A stretch of DNA of 64,000 nt from Aurelia coerulea (taxonomy: Eukaryota; Cnidaria; Scyphozoa; Semaeostomeae; Ulmaridae). Shown piece after piece: positions 1 through 10,672 of the stretch. Below the pieces are notes generated by a model that was given only the letters and a program-made list of their open reading frames with translations, ran no database searches and was not told where the DNA came from. Made by a program: the position numbers and the translations under genes. The stretch lies in assembly GCA_039566865.1 (NCBI GenBank), contig CM076949.1, positions 4,927,501-4,991,500 on the forward strand, given 5' to 3'. Each line of letters starts with the position of its first letter. The first letter of the stretch is position 1.

Positions 1-1
1 A

Positions 2-356
2 GATCTTTGCATCTCACTTGTTTTCGTCAATCAGCTCGGTGACCGATATCGTCTCGTGTCAACGATAAATCCTCATGGTTATCGCCCGAAGGGAAATCGT
101 TTCTCGTTGAAAACGATCTTCAAAGAGCCGAAGAAACGGAAAGTCATGTCGTTCAAGGCTTACGATGAAGAAGACACACATAGGCCCGTGTTGTTGAATG
201 GCCATAGAGAATTGAATGTCTACCCAACGAGCTGTGCGAATGATCCCGTTCAAGTCATCGTCGATAGTGCAGTGTCGAAAATTGGTCTAGTTACTGGAAG
301 TAAAAAACAAATAATTGCTGGAATTCCACCTTTCGTTCCTGGCAGAAAGCGACACA
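2..356 (+). CDS. Exon of FN2/CRD-domain gene (5' end outside window)
   Basis: The reading frame is open from base 2 to a stop at 371-373. A splice donor (A|GTAAGG at 357) lies just before the stop and ends the exon after the first base of a codon (phase 1). That matches the phase-1 acceptor of the FN2 exon at 1252. A pyrimidine-rich run ending in AG at 33-34 could instead start this exon at 35 in phase 0. The ~118 encoded residues are soluble-looking, basic in places (KEPKKRKV, GRKRH), with only one or two Cys and no membrane segment. I do not recognise the domain. Membership in the same gene as the next two exons is inferred from strand, order and phase. Alternatively it is the last exon of a different gene ending at 373. 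Confidence 0.6.
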
Positions 357-1251
357 GTAAGGAGATTTCTTAGTTTACTTTACTGGATCCTTGAATAGCT
401 TATAGCTAACAGTCCTCGAGAGCTGAGATCGGCGATGTCTCTGTTTTGAGTTTCTTTTATCACTACTTTCATCACGGGTGGAAAAACTATTTTAATTTCT
501 GGGACCAAAAAACTCTTGAAAAAATTTCTGCGAGAACCAAATGTGCCAAAAACGTCCACTTTGTGAGAGGTCATGATATGTAATACGTAAACAAGATTTT
601 GAATATTGATTATAAATTTGTAATTGTTGTCACAATTATAAATTGTATTTTGGCAAATTTGGTTACTTTTTTAGCTGATTACTTTCTGAGTCATAAACAG
701 TGACTCAAAACTTCCTTTGTGTGGAAACAGTGGTAGAAGCAGTGGTTTCCTTTGGTTGAACAACGTCAAATGTTCCAGAGACTTGTTTGAAATGCAAAGA
801 GAAAATTAGGTTTAAATTGTGTTAGAAAATTAATTTCTCCCTTTTTTCATTTTTCTTTTAGAGTCCCTTTTCCTTCTTCTTTGCATTCCTCTCTCGTCTC
901 TTTCTGGTGACCTGAAAAACTTTCTGGGACCATTGGTGCTTTGGTCCGCTATTTTTTCTACACCCCTGACTTTCATCACGGGATGTAGCAAACTCTGAAT
1001 TAAGAATAATATTTTCGTATGATACATCGATCTTCCTAGTTTAGTTTACCATTTCATTTCTGATACATTTCTGATCTCGATCCCCACGCGTGGCAGACTG
1101 ACATGACCTGGAGCAATTATGCCACTCAAATCAATCTGCCACGCACATTTGGGGATTGAAATTGAGCCGTTTCGTGTGGACTGGAGGCCTATCCGTAACA
1201 ATGCTGTTCCATTTTTAAATCATGTAAATATTGTCTTGTTTTCTCTTGTAG
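357..1251 (+). other. Intron 1 of FN2/CRD gene
   Basis: Bounded by GTAAGG at 357 and a pyrimidine-rich acceptor ending at 1251. No further coding exon with consistent phase was found. Around 1170-1200 there is a stretch (gtgtggactggaggcc) resembling the end of the GGCCCCGTTTACAC foldback at 10059-10361. Confidence 0.5.
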
Positions 1252-1431
1252 CTGGAAGGTGCCTTCATGCAATCGGTGGGACCAGTACCCCTGGGGCATG
1301 TTGTGTTTTCCCTTTCAAATTCAAAGGTCGGTTACAAAATAGCTGCTTGCCTTTTGGAGGGGATAAAAAGAGAAGATGGTGTTCATTATCCCATGATTTT
1401 GATAGAGAGAGGCGATGGGGCATGTGTAGCA
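1252..1431 (+). CDS. Fibronectin type II (FN2) domain exon
   Basis: A 180-nt exon of 60 codons, phase 1 at both ends: pyrimidine-rich tract and AG before 1252, donor GTAAGT at 1432-1437. The peptide has the FN2 layout: CVFPFKFKGRLQNSC, then RRWC, then a Phe/Asp/Arg-rich stretch and WGMC. This is the family pattern C-x-FPF-x-aromatic-x-G-...-C-...-WC-...-W-G-x-C, with four framework Cys plus one extra Cys directly before the first (ACCVFPF). FN2 modules are extracellular, disulphide-bonded and bind collagen or gelatin in fibronectin and gelatinases. A single symmetric phase 1-1 exon per FN2 module is the classical arrangement. It is followed after a 3.77-kb intron by the CRD exon in matching phase. 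The product is probably secreted. Confidence 0.88.
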
Positions 1432-1573
1432 GTAAGTCTCATTAAACCTTGGTTTTGTCTTAAATTGTTCATCAGTTTGAAAATTCGTGGTACCTACAAG
1501 ATGAGTCCGATATCTAGCGTTTGAAAAATGCTGCTCCCTTAATATCAGAGCAAAAATATTGAAAACTCTTTTG

Positions 1574-2010
1574 TTATATTGCCAATATATTGCCAATATT
1601 TTCCCGGCTTTAATCGGTCATTCCTTCCCGTGGATATGGGAGATTTTCTGCAGAAAGCCTCTTGGGAGGATGAAAAATTCTTTCCCCTGGTATGAAAGAC
1701 TTATTCCGGGGGATTCCATCCTCCCAAGATGACAACATACATTAATGTATGTAAGTGTCATTATTGTTAGGAAGGTAAACCAAGGAAATTTTGTTCGTCA
1801 TTTTCATGCCTTTTGTAGGTTTTTGAAAGGGGCTTTCTGCAGAAAATCTCCCATATCCAGGGGAAGAAATGACCGGTTCAAGCCGGGTAAATTACTGAAC
1901 CTAGCTGAACAGATCGGAACAAAATAAGACAGTGTTCAATATTATTGCTTTGATGTTCGGGGAGCAGTAACTTTTCAAAGGGCGGGCGTTTATTTTTTAC
2001 TCGTCCGGTA
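1574..2010. repeat. Foldback element, family D (truncated left)
   Basis: The left half (ggtcattccttcccgtggatatgggagattttctgcagaaagc) returns as its reverse complement at about 1825-1885. The right end, ttactcgtccggta, is a decayed form of the CCGGGTGAGT terminus. Related copies lie at 9078-9430, 22287-22939 and 63522-64000. It sits in intron 2 of the FN2/CRD gene. Confidence 0.75.
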
Positions 2011-2365
2011 GAGAACAGGATGGCTTGGAATAAATCAGATTTTGCTTGGTAGCGGAAAGACTGAAGTATTGTTGTTATTTGCTTGCATATTTTGGCGTAC
2101 TGAAAATGTATTTAAATTCAACTTCATAGTGAAAGAACCTGACTGGAGTTGATATTTTTGCAACAAAAAGTCGTCCTTCAGATCTTTGTGCCATACCATC
2201 TTCCTTAAAAGAGTCCTAGACATTGAATAGTTTCAAAAGAAACATTAAAAGCAACAATTTTGATTGCAACTGTAGATTGTGTAAGCGATATGTTGAAAAT
2301 TTAGGGTTTTTATAACTGTAGATTGATATCCTTGTAAGCCAGATTTAATTATCATTAACATGTAT

Positions 2366-2651
2366 TTAAAGGGGCTCAATCGTCAAACAGTAAACAAATC
2401 CGTAAACTCGCACGTGTCGGGTATTATCCATTGTTCATCCATTGTTATCTGCAGTTTGTTTGGTGGCTTCAACCAAGCCACAAGAAATCCACTTATATCC
2501 GAGCAATCGTAGAAGATATGAATGTTTGGTTTTAATGCCCAAACAGCAACTTTCATTTTGAAAAAAATACGAAAATCCTGTGTGCTATCACCTTTCAAAA
2601 AGCTGCAAAAGTCATCGTTTTGTTTACATTTTGATGACGGAGCCCCTTTAA
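2366..2651. repeat. TTAA-flanked MITE, family H
   Basis: Both ends read TTAAAGGGGCTC / GAGCCCCTTTAA, i.e. an AGGGGCTC terminal inverted repeat with TTAA target duplications. The body (about 280 bp) is related to 3650-3901. TTAA targets are typical of piggyBac- and Kolobok-type elements; the family assignment is inference. Intronic. Confidence 0.7.
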
Positions 2652-3041
2652 GTTTTGGTTGGTGTTAATTGGCATTAGCTAGACGAGAAGCCAACCTAAA
2701 ATAAAGAAATTATTATCATTTTTTATTATTTTTACCATTGATCTTCGCAGCGCATCTGCACTAAATCTGGTTTTTTGTCATCATAAGTAGATTGCATACT
2801 GAGACATGGTAACTGCTAAATGCAATTATCACAGCTACAGAATTATTTTATCACAGTACAACTGCTACTTGCAGCTTGAAAATTGAGAATGCTGACCTTT
2901 CAGATACTTTTTTCTGCCAATCTCTGTGGATTATCAGTATTCATTATTTATTGAATTGAGTAGATAATACTAATCCAACGTTAGCGGGCGTCGTCTCTAA
3001 ATTTCGTTCAGAACGATAATTTTGCAGTTTTTGATGGGCAA

Positions 3042-3643
3042 TACCGGGTGCGCCAAAATAAACTATGCACGTTTCGCAGGCCACAATAAATCGTACACTG
3101 GACCAATTTTGAAGATTTATGACTTAATCTTTAGCAGAAAGCCTGACTTAGATTCTATGACTTTTTGCAAATGTTTCCGTTTTAGAGCTAGAAGCGAGTT
3201 TCTTAAAATTTTAGCTTTCGAAAGTACTGAAAACGATCAAAAAACGTCGATCAAATTGTAAAAGACTCAACATGAATGAACAAAGAGAAAATGTTTTCAG
3301 GGTGATTTGTGGGTTTAGTACGAACTCTTGTGCAGCAGATTACAATTAGTCGATTTCTAAATCCCAAATCACCACGAACAAGTTATCTCTTTGTCCATTT
3401 ATATCGATTCTTTAGAAAGCATGATCGATGTTTTTTTTATTGTTTTCAGTGTTTTTCGAAAACTAAAATTTTGAGAAACTCGCTTCTGACTCTAAAAACG
3501 TAAAATGTAAAAAATTGCAAAAAATCCCAGTATCTAATTCAGGCTTTCTGCTACAGATTAAGTCATAAATCTTCAAAATCGGTCCAGTGTACGATTTATT
3601 GTGGCCTGCCAAACATGCATAGTTTATTTTGGCGCACCCGGTG
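3042..3643. repeat. Foldback element, family A (TACCGGGTGCGCC)
   Basis: The left end TACCGGGTGCGCCAAAATAA and a right end reading as its reverse complement enclose about 600 bp that is nearly palindromic along its length (both halves share tatgcacgtttggcaggcc and agatttatgacttaatc). It belongs to the same family as 6479-7087 and 23604-24210. It lies in intron 2 of the FN2/CRD gene, next to a truncated family H copy. Confidence 0.88.
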
Positions 3644-3649
3644 TCACAC

Positions 3650-3901
3650 ACGCCATCATCTTTTTTTCAAAATGAATGTGTCATTTTGAAGATAAATCCT
3701 CGTACTTCACAGAGGAACAAACCAAGCATTTATAGCTTTTCAATTATTGCGATAAGAATGGATTTTAAACGGTCCCTTTTTGGTGGCTTGGCTGAAACCA
3801 CCAAACAAACTGCAGAGAAAATTGGAGGAACAATGGACACGTGCCTAGAACAATGGTGTTTACAGATTCGTTTACCTTTTTGGTGACGGAGCTACTTTAA
3901 G
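3650..3901. repeat. Family H MITE, 5'-truncated copy
   Basis: Matches the reverse complement of 2366-2651: shared ttttttcaaaatgaa, ggcttggctgaa(a/g)ccaccaaacaaactgcaga and a TTAA-bearing terminus (gagctactttaa). The other terminus is missing where family A ends at 3643. Confidence 0.65.
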
Positions 3902-3952
3902 TTGAATGGTCAAATGTGAGCAATTGGAACGACAAAAATGAGATTCGAATCC

Positions 3953-4357
3953 TCAGGGTGTTTCAGAAACAACACAACCGAACTATAATTGAAAATTGCC
4001 AATGAATAGTAGGATCTGAAAAGATATAATGTATACTGTGTGAAATTACTATCTATCTTCTTTCCAATGTTATGCAGTTTGGATACATTTATTGAATTAT
4101 TTATCATTTAAGCTCTCATAAAGATGAGATTTTGGCTGTGTAAATGTCCGATCACATTCCTACATCTAAAATAGACAACACTTGCTGAATCGCTAATAAA
4201 ATGTTCAATGATTCCATTAATGTACCCAAACTGGATATCATTGGAAAGAAGATAGACGGTACTCTCAAATGGTATAAATTGCATCTATTCAAATCTTATA
4301 ACTTTTCTAATTTTCAATTATAGTTGGGTTGTGTTTTTTCTGAAACATCCTGTATAG
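3953..4357. repeat. Foldback element with CAGGGTGTTTCAGAAA-type ends
   Basis: The left arm (cagggtgtttcagaaacaacacaaccgaactataattgaaaatt) is matched by a right arm that is its reverse complement, with a few differences, ending at 4357. The element is about 400 bp, has no coding frame and is intronic. Confidence 0.7.
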
Positions 4358-4633
4358 GGATCAAATCTTGAAAAATGATTGCATGGATGGTTATTGTATC
4401 TGCCCTCTTACTGAATGGTTTTAAAAGAACTTTAGGTACTTCGCTATCATTGCTTGTTGGGGATCTGTGATATCTTAATTTTTTTCGGTATTAGATATTA
4501 TTTCAAATCGCTCATAATTTCAGAATGGCATGTCTGATTTTTCTGGAATGATAAGCTTTCACATGTAAGTTACCCAATAATTGTTAAATTACAAAGTCTG
4601 AATTTGCTCTTTATCTGTTTCTATTTCACCATA

Positions 4634-5157
4634 GCATAGCTTCCAAATCTTTAACTCAGCGTAAAAAGGTGGGTGTGAAATTCTGGGATCTATTTCTTCT
4701 GACTGAATGACTTGAAAAAACCTTTAGATACTTATCTTCAATCCTACCGTTAGACTTTTAAGAAATCTTGAATATTTTTCGAAATTACGACGTATCTACC
4801 ATTTCACCTCGTTTTAGGATATGACGTCATCAAATTTCTAAATCATAAACCAGAGGAGTGACAGACTTTTGCTTGATACCATGTTGTAGACATCCATATA
4901 CTATTGTTTTCTTCGAAGTTATTTCATGTTGCTTCAAACAGTTTACAAATTGCGATGGTTTTAAGTTTTTTTGAAAAGTTTCTTGAATTCTTGAAAAAGT
5001 AGAAAAACACTCTAATTATAAAAATATTGAAGATTTCAGAAACGTCCAGCGGTAGAATTATAGAGGAATAGCTGAAGTTTCGTTGAAATCATTCAGTTCA
5101 AAGAAATACGGAACTGAATTTTACACCAGCCTTTTTAAAGATTTGGAACCTATGCTT
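4634..5157. repeat. Foldback element, family G
   Basis: Ends are AGCATAG(G/C)TTCCAAATCTTTAA and its reverse complement; the interior is palindromic with a centre near 4900. A second copy is at 7231-7755. The right end stops only 43 bp before the acceptor of the CRD exon, so the branch-point region of that intron lies in or beside the repeat. Confidence 0.78.
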
Positions 5158-5199
5158 TTCACCATACTTTGTTGCAAAATTACTCTCTTTCTTCTTCAG

Positions 5200-5336
5200 T
5201 TCCAGACCTCACGGGTTTGAATCCTGATCCACCTCAGTCATCCAACCCCCTGTGTCCACCATCTTGCACATCTGCCTGTGGCAGTGAATGTCCAATGTCA
5301 TGTTGCTCAGACGCATCATCAAGTTTACTGCATTAG
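5200..5336 (+). CDS. Terminal exon with minicollagen-type Cys-rich domain
   Basis: The acceptor (ctctttcttcttcag, AG at 5198-5199) opens a phase-1 exon that joins in frame to the FN2 exon (A|TT). A short Pro/Ser/Asn linker follows, then CPPSCTSACGSECPMSCC (codons 5253-5306), then a Ser-rich tail and TAG at 5334-5336. The spacing CX3CX3CX3CX3CC is exactly that of the minicollagen CRD. In minicollagens, CRDs flank a short collagen helix and crosslink the nematocyst capsule wall by disulphides; other capsule proteins such as NOWA also carry CRDs. No Gly-X-Y run is seen in the exons found here, so this is not a classical minicollagen. The domain order seen is unknown part, FN2, linker, CRD. Capsule or extracellular-matrix localisation is inference. 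Confidence 0.85.
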
Positions 5337-5468
5337 TGCCTACGCTGATTTATGCTACTTATGAGGTATGTGATTGTCTGCAAAGATAATTCAGTTATCG
5401 TTGAATGTAGACTGCAACAGCACCTTCAGAGGACTATATAGCCTTAAAGGCAAGACTTGCTATAGTTT

Positions 5469-5474
5469 AATAAA
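5469..5474 (+). terminator. Candidate polyadenylation signal of FN2/CRD gene
   Basis: AATAAA lies 132 bp after the stop codon at 5334-5336, a normal distance for a short 3' UTR. A single hexamer in AT-rich DNA is weak evidence alone; its position right after the terminal exon raises it. Confidence 0.5.
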
Positions 5475-6202
5475 GGAGCTTTTAGTGAAAACTGGGAGGA
5501 TTTTGGTGGCCAGATGCAATTCTAGTAGTGCTAGGTTATGCTTTTGCCTGCAAATTAAACTTTAGCAAGACCAGAATCAGTCTTTCAGTGAAGTGATCAG
5601 TATTAGTGATTTTGAAAATGATTCAGCATATTCATTAGCTGAAAATATGGTGCTGTTTGCGTTTTGAAATATGAGCTTGAATTGGGCAAAAATCCTTCCC
5701 CAGTTTTCATGGATAGGTTTTTGGTAAGATATGACCTTTAACAAGGACGCACTAGACCAAAACTGCATTTGCCCTGGTTTTAAAAACGCCTAGTGCTTTG
5801 TTTTGCTTTCAGTCAAATCTTACAATTGAAATTACAGTAACGTTTTCCCCACAGCTTAGTGAGATATTAAAGCTTTTACATTTACTCTTTTGAGCAATAC
5901 ATTTGCCAGGAAAATATCATGTTTGCCAATTTTGTTGATATGGTTGACATTCCCACATTCTTGTGCATCGAATGATGTATAGTTTAACTAGATTCCGTTA
6001 CTAGTTTGGCTTTTAGGAAGAGAAAACCAAATCTCGCGTTACAAACGTTTACCTTAACCTTACCCAAGTGTAACTTAATCTCAGAAGTCAGATCCTATTG
6101 ATCATAGAAGTAGTCGTTCGAACAGTAGCCAATTTGAAGCAGCCCATTTAAGTTATATTGATCAAAGGAGTAGCTAATAATAGCGTAAAGTTAACCGACA
6201 AT
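5475..6202. other. Intergenic, no feature seen
   Basis: AT-rich sequence after the FN2/CRD gene. No domain-bearing frame or clear inverted repeat was found. Confidence 0.5.
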
Positions 6203-6222
6203 AATATATATATATATATATA
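6203..6222. repeat. (TA)n microsatellite
   Basis: Ten TA units in a row. Confidence 0.9.
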
Positions 6223-6478
6223 CGCGAACAAGTAACTGTATTTCACATGAATATTGGCCAATACTCTTAAAGAATATTTGTCAAAAGGCAACTGAAGATC
6301 ATCTAACTAGAACCCATACTTCAAGAGCCAATTCACCTGAGCTTATAAAAATTTTAAAGATAATTCAGAAATATACTGCAACTTTATAAACGTTACAATA
6401 TTAATCTTCTTCAGCAATTGTTCTTACAACAACTAGTACCCAAATATTTTAACAGATATTGGGCAAATGCCAGATAAA

Positions 6479-7087
6479 TACCGGGTGCGCCAAAATAAAC
6501 TATGCACGTTTGGCAGGCCACAATAAATCATACACTTGACCGATTTTGAAGATTTATGACTTAATCGTTTGCAGAAAGTCTGAATTAGATACTGAGATTT
6601 TTGCAAATTTTTTCACTTTCAGTTTTTAGAGCTAGAAGCAAGTTTCCTAAAATTTTAGTTTTCGAAAACACTGAAAACGATAAAAAAAACATCGATCAAG
6701 TTTTCTAAAGAATCGACATGAATAGACAGGGAGAGAACTTGTTCGTGGTGATTTGCGATTTAGAAAATGACCAATTGTAATCTGCTGTACAAGAGCTCGT
6801 ACTAAACCCCCAAATCCCCCTGAAAACGTTGTCTCTTTGTTCAATCATGTTAAATCTTTTAAAATTTGATCGACGTTTTTTTATCGTTTTCAATGTTTTC
6901 GAAAATGAAGATTTTAAGAAACTCTCTTCCAGCTCTAAAAACTGAACACGGAAAAATTTGCAAAATAGTCCCAGAAACCAATTCAGGCTTTCTGCTAAAG
7001 ATTAAGTCATACATCTTCAAATTCGGTCCAGTGTACGATTTATTGTGGCCTGCCAAACGTGCATAGTTTGTTTTGGTGCACCCGGTA
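6479..7087. repeat. Foldback element, family A, TA-flanked
   Basis: Starts TACCGGGTGCGCC and ends GGTGCACCCGGTA; the terminal TA on both sides fits a 2-bp TA target duplication as in Tc1/mariner-type elements. Both halves are reverse complements of each other around about 6780. Non-coding. Confidence 0.9.
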
Positions 7088-7230
7088 TTATGTAAATAGA
7101 AATATATCATATACCCAGTAGATGCAGCTATTTTACTAAATTCAACCGTGACCGTCGTAACATTTTATTTGGCTGATTTGAGTTAGAAATCTCAGAGGAA
7201 GAGCTTGGTATTAGTCAACTTGAACAGCTG

Positions 7231-7755
7231 AGCATATGTTCCAAATCTTTAAAAAGGCTGGTGTAAAACTGAGTGACCTATTTCTTTGAACTGAATGACT
7301 TCAAAGAAACTTTAGCTATTTCTCTATAATTCTACCGTTGGACTTTTCTGAAATCTCTAATATTTTCAGAGTTAGAATGTTTTTCCTCTTTGTCAATAAT
7401 TCAACAAAAATTTCCAAAAAAACTTAAAACCATCGTAATTTCTAAACCGTTTGACGCAACATGATGTAATTTCGAAGAAAACCAAAGTTTATGAATGCCT
7501 ACAATATGGTATCAAGCAAAAGTCTGTCACTCATCTGGTTTATGATTTAGAAATTTGATGACGTCACATCCTCAAATGAGCTGAAGTTTAAAATACGCTG
7601 CAATTTTGAAAAATATTCAAAATTTCTGGAAAGTCCAACGGTAGAATTATAGATAAGCATCTAAAGTTTCTTTCAAGCCATTCAATCAGAAGAAATAGGT
7701 CATTGAATTTTACACCCACCTTTTTACGCCGAGTTAAAGATTTGGAACCTATGCT
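7231..7755. repeat. Foldback element, family G, second copy
   Basis: Left end agcatatgttccaaatcttta, right end ttaaagatttggaacctatgct. Interior motifs (cctatttctttgaactgaatga, aaaccatcgtaatt) are shared with 4634-5157. Confidence 0.8.
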
Positions 7756-8162
7756 GAACAGCCGCCGTTTGGATAAACGACCGGTTTAAAAACTGTAGGT
7801 TAACTTCCTGCTGGCTAAATAATTGCTGGTTGAACCACTGTCCCATGAGTTGGGCCCCTGATGGCTTGCCAGCTCCAATTTGCTTAAATCATTTAGAAGT
7901 TGTAAAATATTTCTTGAGAGCAGGATTTAGTTAACCCATCTCGCTTTCTTCAAATATCAAAAATATCGACACATCTAATACTTCATTGTTTTTGTTTTGT
8001 TTATATTGTTATATTTATCGTTGTATCTATTCTAAAAGATTAATGTATGTAATATGTGATTAATTTATTAATCGATAAACTGTTTGATTTGATCAAATGT
8101 TAAGCCATATTTGAGTTTTGTACATGAAGTCATTACTACCTTGTACAAGGGCAATTCACACA
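7756..8162. other. Intergenic, no feature seen
   Basis: AT-rich, no supported frame or repeat. Confidence 0.5.
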
Positions 8163-9016
8163 AGTACGAGTGATTAGCAATCACAGACAAAGTGAATTCT
8201 CTCAAGCTGCAAATCAAAACAAATGATGAAGGTCGCAAACGATACCAACAAACCTGTATGACTAACTGTCATGATGTTAATGCTGAAAGGTGTTTACTGC
8301 TGTTGAGAACAAGGGCAAATCTTGTAACAATAGACTTTGATCCAGCTGCATGCAACTGCAAGTGTTTAGGGATCTTAGACAAAGTGAATTCTCTCAAGCA
8401 ACAATTCAAAACAATGAAGCCACAAAAGATACTCGGAGACTTGTGTGGCCAACTGTCGCGTTGTGCATGCAAAAAGGCGCCTTTGAGAACAGGGGCAAAT
8501 TTGTAACAATAGCCTTTGGTTGGCATGCAAGTGCAAGTGTTTAGCTATCTTAGATAAAGTGAATTCTCTCAAGCTACAAATAAAAAAACGTAGTCATAAA
8601 AGATACTCGGAGACGTGTGTGGCCAACTGTTGCATTGTGCATGCGAAAGGGTGCCTTTGAGAACGGGGGCAAACTTGTAACAATAGCCTTTGGTTGACAT
8701 GCATTTGCAAATACAAGTGTTTAGCAATTGCAGACAAAGTCAATCATCTCAAGGAACACATGAAAACAAACGAAGTCACGAAAGGTACCCGGAAACTTGC
8801 GTGACCAACTGTCGCGTTGTGCATGTAAAAAGGTGCTTACTACCTTTGAAGGGTAATTTTTGTGACGATAGCCTTTGGCTGACACTTAAGTACTTGTGAT
8901 TAGCAATCGCAGACAAATGAATCCTCTCAAAGCAACACATGAAAACAAACGAAGCCACAATGCAAAACGTTGCTTACGACCTTTGAAAACTCGAGAAATT
9001 TTTGTAACGATAGCCT
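8163..9016. repeat. Tandem array of ~178-bp units (five copies)
   Basis: The motif (g)ttagcaat.gcagacaaagtgaattctctcaag recurs at about 8172, 8361, 8538, 8717 and 8896, i.e. steps of about 177-190 bp. Within each unit, gccaactgt(c/t)gcgttgtgcatgc and ggcaaa(t/c)ttgtaacaatagcc also recur. The units share the gcagacaaag(g)aattctctcaa block with the arms of foldback family F (15261-15850, 50612-51216, 58424-59034). The frames that run through it are repeat artefacts. Confidence 0.85.
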
Positions 9017-9077
9017 AAAAAGTCCTAAAATCGCGAGCTAATTCCCGTAATGTTTCTACTTCACAGCTATAGCTTGG

Positions 9078-9430
9078 ACGTGCTTTAGCACGTTCAATCT
9101 TGAAACAGTCTTCCTCTCCTGTATGAGAAACTTATTCAGGGGGATTCCATTCTTCCGAGAGGACAAATATATGCTAACACATGAACGCGTCACTGTTGTC
9201 AGGAAGGAAAACCGATCGTCGTTTTTGCTCGATATTGTAGGTTTTTGAAAAGGAATATTTGCAAATAAACTCTCATATTCGTGGGAAGGAATGACCGATT
9301 AAAGCCGGGTAAATTACTGAACCTAATTGGACATATCGGCAATGAAACAAGACAGTTTTCAATAATATTGCTCTGATATCCAGGGGGCAGTATCTTTTCA
9401 AACTCCGTGTGGTTTTTTACTCACCTGTTA
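9078..9430. repeat. Family D foldback, right half only
   Basis: Shares gggggattccattct, gggaaggaatgaccgatt and the end ttttttactcacctgtta with the right halves of 1574-2010 and 22287-22939. The left half is absent. Confidence 0.7.
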
Positions 9431-9579
9431 TAACCCAAACCTAGCTTCACCGTAAAGCAGAAGAAACTTGAATAAAGAGGCATTAAAATGGATGTCGCTA
9501 AATTGTTCTGCATTTATTATCATATCCTCTAAATGGATACAAGCAAAGAAATTGTCGTGATTAACCTAATAAAGGGAAA

Positions 9580-9726
9580 CATTTGCATTTCGAAGTGCAA
9601 TCAGTTCAGCACGACGTTTCGAGTATAGGTCGTTGTCAAGTCAAGTTACGTTATCAAGTGCTTTGATGAAGGGCTATGCTCGAAACATCGTTCTATTATT
9701 TCACATCGAAGTGCAAATGTTTAACT
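9580..9726. repeat. Inverted pair of Penelope-like terminal fragments with hammerhead-like core
   Basis: Two short arms (catttgcatttcgaagtgcaa / reverse complement at about 9700-9720) enclose ttgatgaagggctatgctcgaaac. This resembles the hammerhead ribozyme core CTGATGA-stem-GAAAC carried by Penelope-like element terminal repeats and retrozymes, with one core change (C to T). The opposite arm holds the reverse complement of a second ctcgaaacgtcg. A short stem (GGGC/GCTC) can form between the core boxes. Catalytic activity is not implied. Confidence 0.45.
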
Positions 9727-9730
9727 TTAT

Positions 9731-10058
9731 TCTGGTGTTTATCTTTGCACTATTGCACTACACATAACCAGAAAAAATAGATTTGATCATTTAACATTAT
9801 TATCAAGACCATCAACAGAATTCTTATTCGATTTGTTATACTGCTAAATCTTATCAGTCAGTCTTTTGGTGGCCTTGACTTTATGCATGTTCAACAGCAA
9901 CCCATATTTCTGCCGATCACTTTTGGTCATAAAGCATCTTAGATATAACGAAGGCAGATCCTTAACAATGTCATCAGTTGCTTTAGATTGACACGGCAGG
10001 CAGTACTAATCGATTAACGATTGCAAAAAGAAAACCTCCAACTGCCGAATTCCTATAA
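9731..10058. other. Intergenic, no feature seen
   Basis: AT-rich; no supported frame or repeat. Confidence 0.45.
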
Positions 10059-10361
10059 GGCCCCGTTTACACTATTCCAGTACGAAACGAATACGGCATA
10101 AAACTGTGCGGTATTGGCTTCTTGGTTCAAACCCCAAACAAGGTCCCTGTTTACACTATCCCGTTACAAAATGAATACGATATGTTTGAGCATGCTCAGG
10201 ACTGTTCAAAGTGCATGCTCTCTTTTTCAAACTATAGCCTCGAAATGAATCTGACACTAACTGATTCAGTATTCGCTAGCGGCAAAGGCAGTTAGCATGT
10301 CGTATTCATTTCATGCCGTATTCAAATGAAAACTAAGTCAGCTTTGTGTGGACGGGAGGCC
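10059..10361. repeat. MITE with GGCCCCGTTTACAC-type ends
   Basis: The left end GGCCCCGTTTACACTA and the right end gtgtggacgggaggcc are imperfect inverted repeats 303 bp apart. Internal copies of (t/c)gtttacactatcc and gtattcatttcatgccgta give further inverted pairing. Non-coding. Confidence 0.6.
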
Positions 10362-10558
10362 AGTACGGTACAATCTCATGCAATATTTTTTTCGTGCCTG
10401 CAATGGGGTCTAGTATATACTGTTCATGCATTAGCAGTGAGTTAGCCACCCACGTTTCAAAGCATCCTATGCTGGTTGGTTTATCTACATTTACGAATCG
10501 AATGAGCAGCTGTAGAAATTTTTTTCTGCAAGTCGAGCTGTCCTGGCAATCAAAAGCA

Positions 10559-10672
10559 TACCCTGGGTACCAGAGCCTAAAAATTTAAAAAATATGAAAA
10601 ATAAAAAAACTTCTCCTTTTTCCTTTTTTTCTTTTTTATATTTTCTAAATATTTAGGCTCTGGTACCCAGAA
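10559..10672. repeat. Short hairpin MITE, family E (CTGGGTACCAGAGCC)
   Basis: taccctgggtaccagagcctaaa is matched by tttaggctctggtacccag 75 bp on, around a low-complexity A/T centre. Further copies lie at 55478-55537 and 58213-58366. Confidence 0.82.

Noticed and set aside
8163..9016. CRISPR-like array of regularly spaced repeats
   Set aside because: Units are ~178 bp and similar across their whole length, with no unique spacers or cas genes; the setting is eukaryotic.
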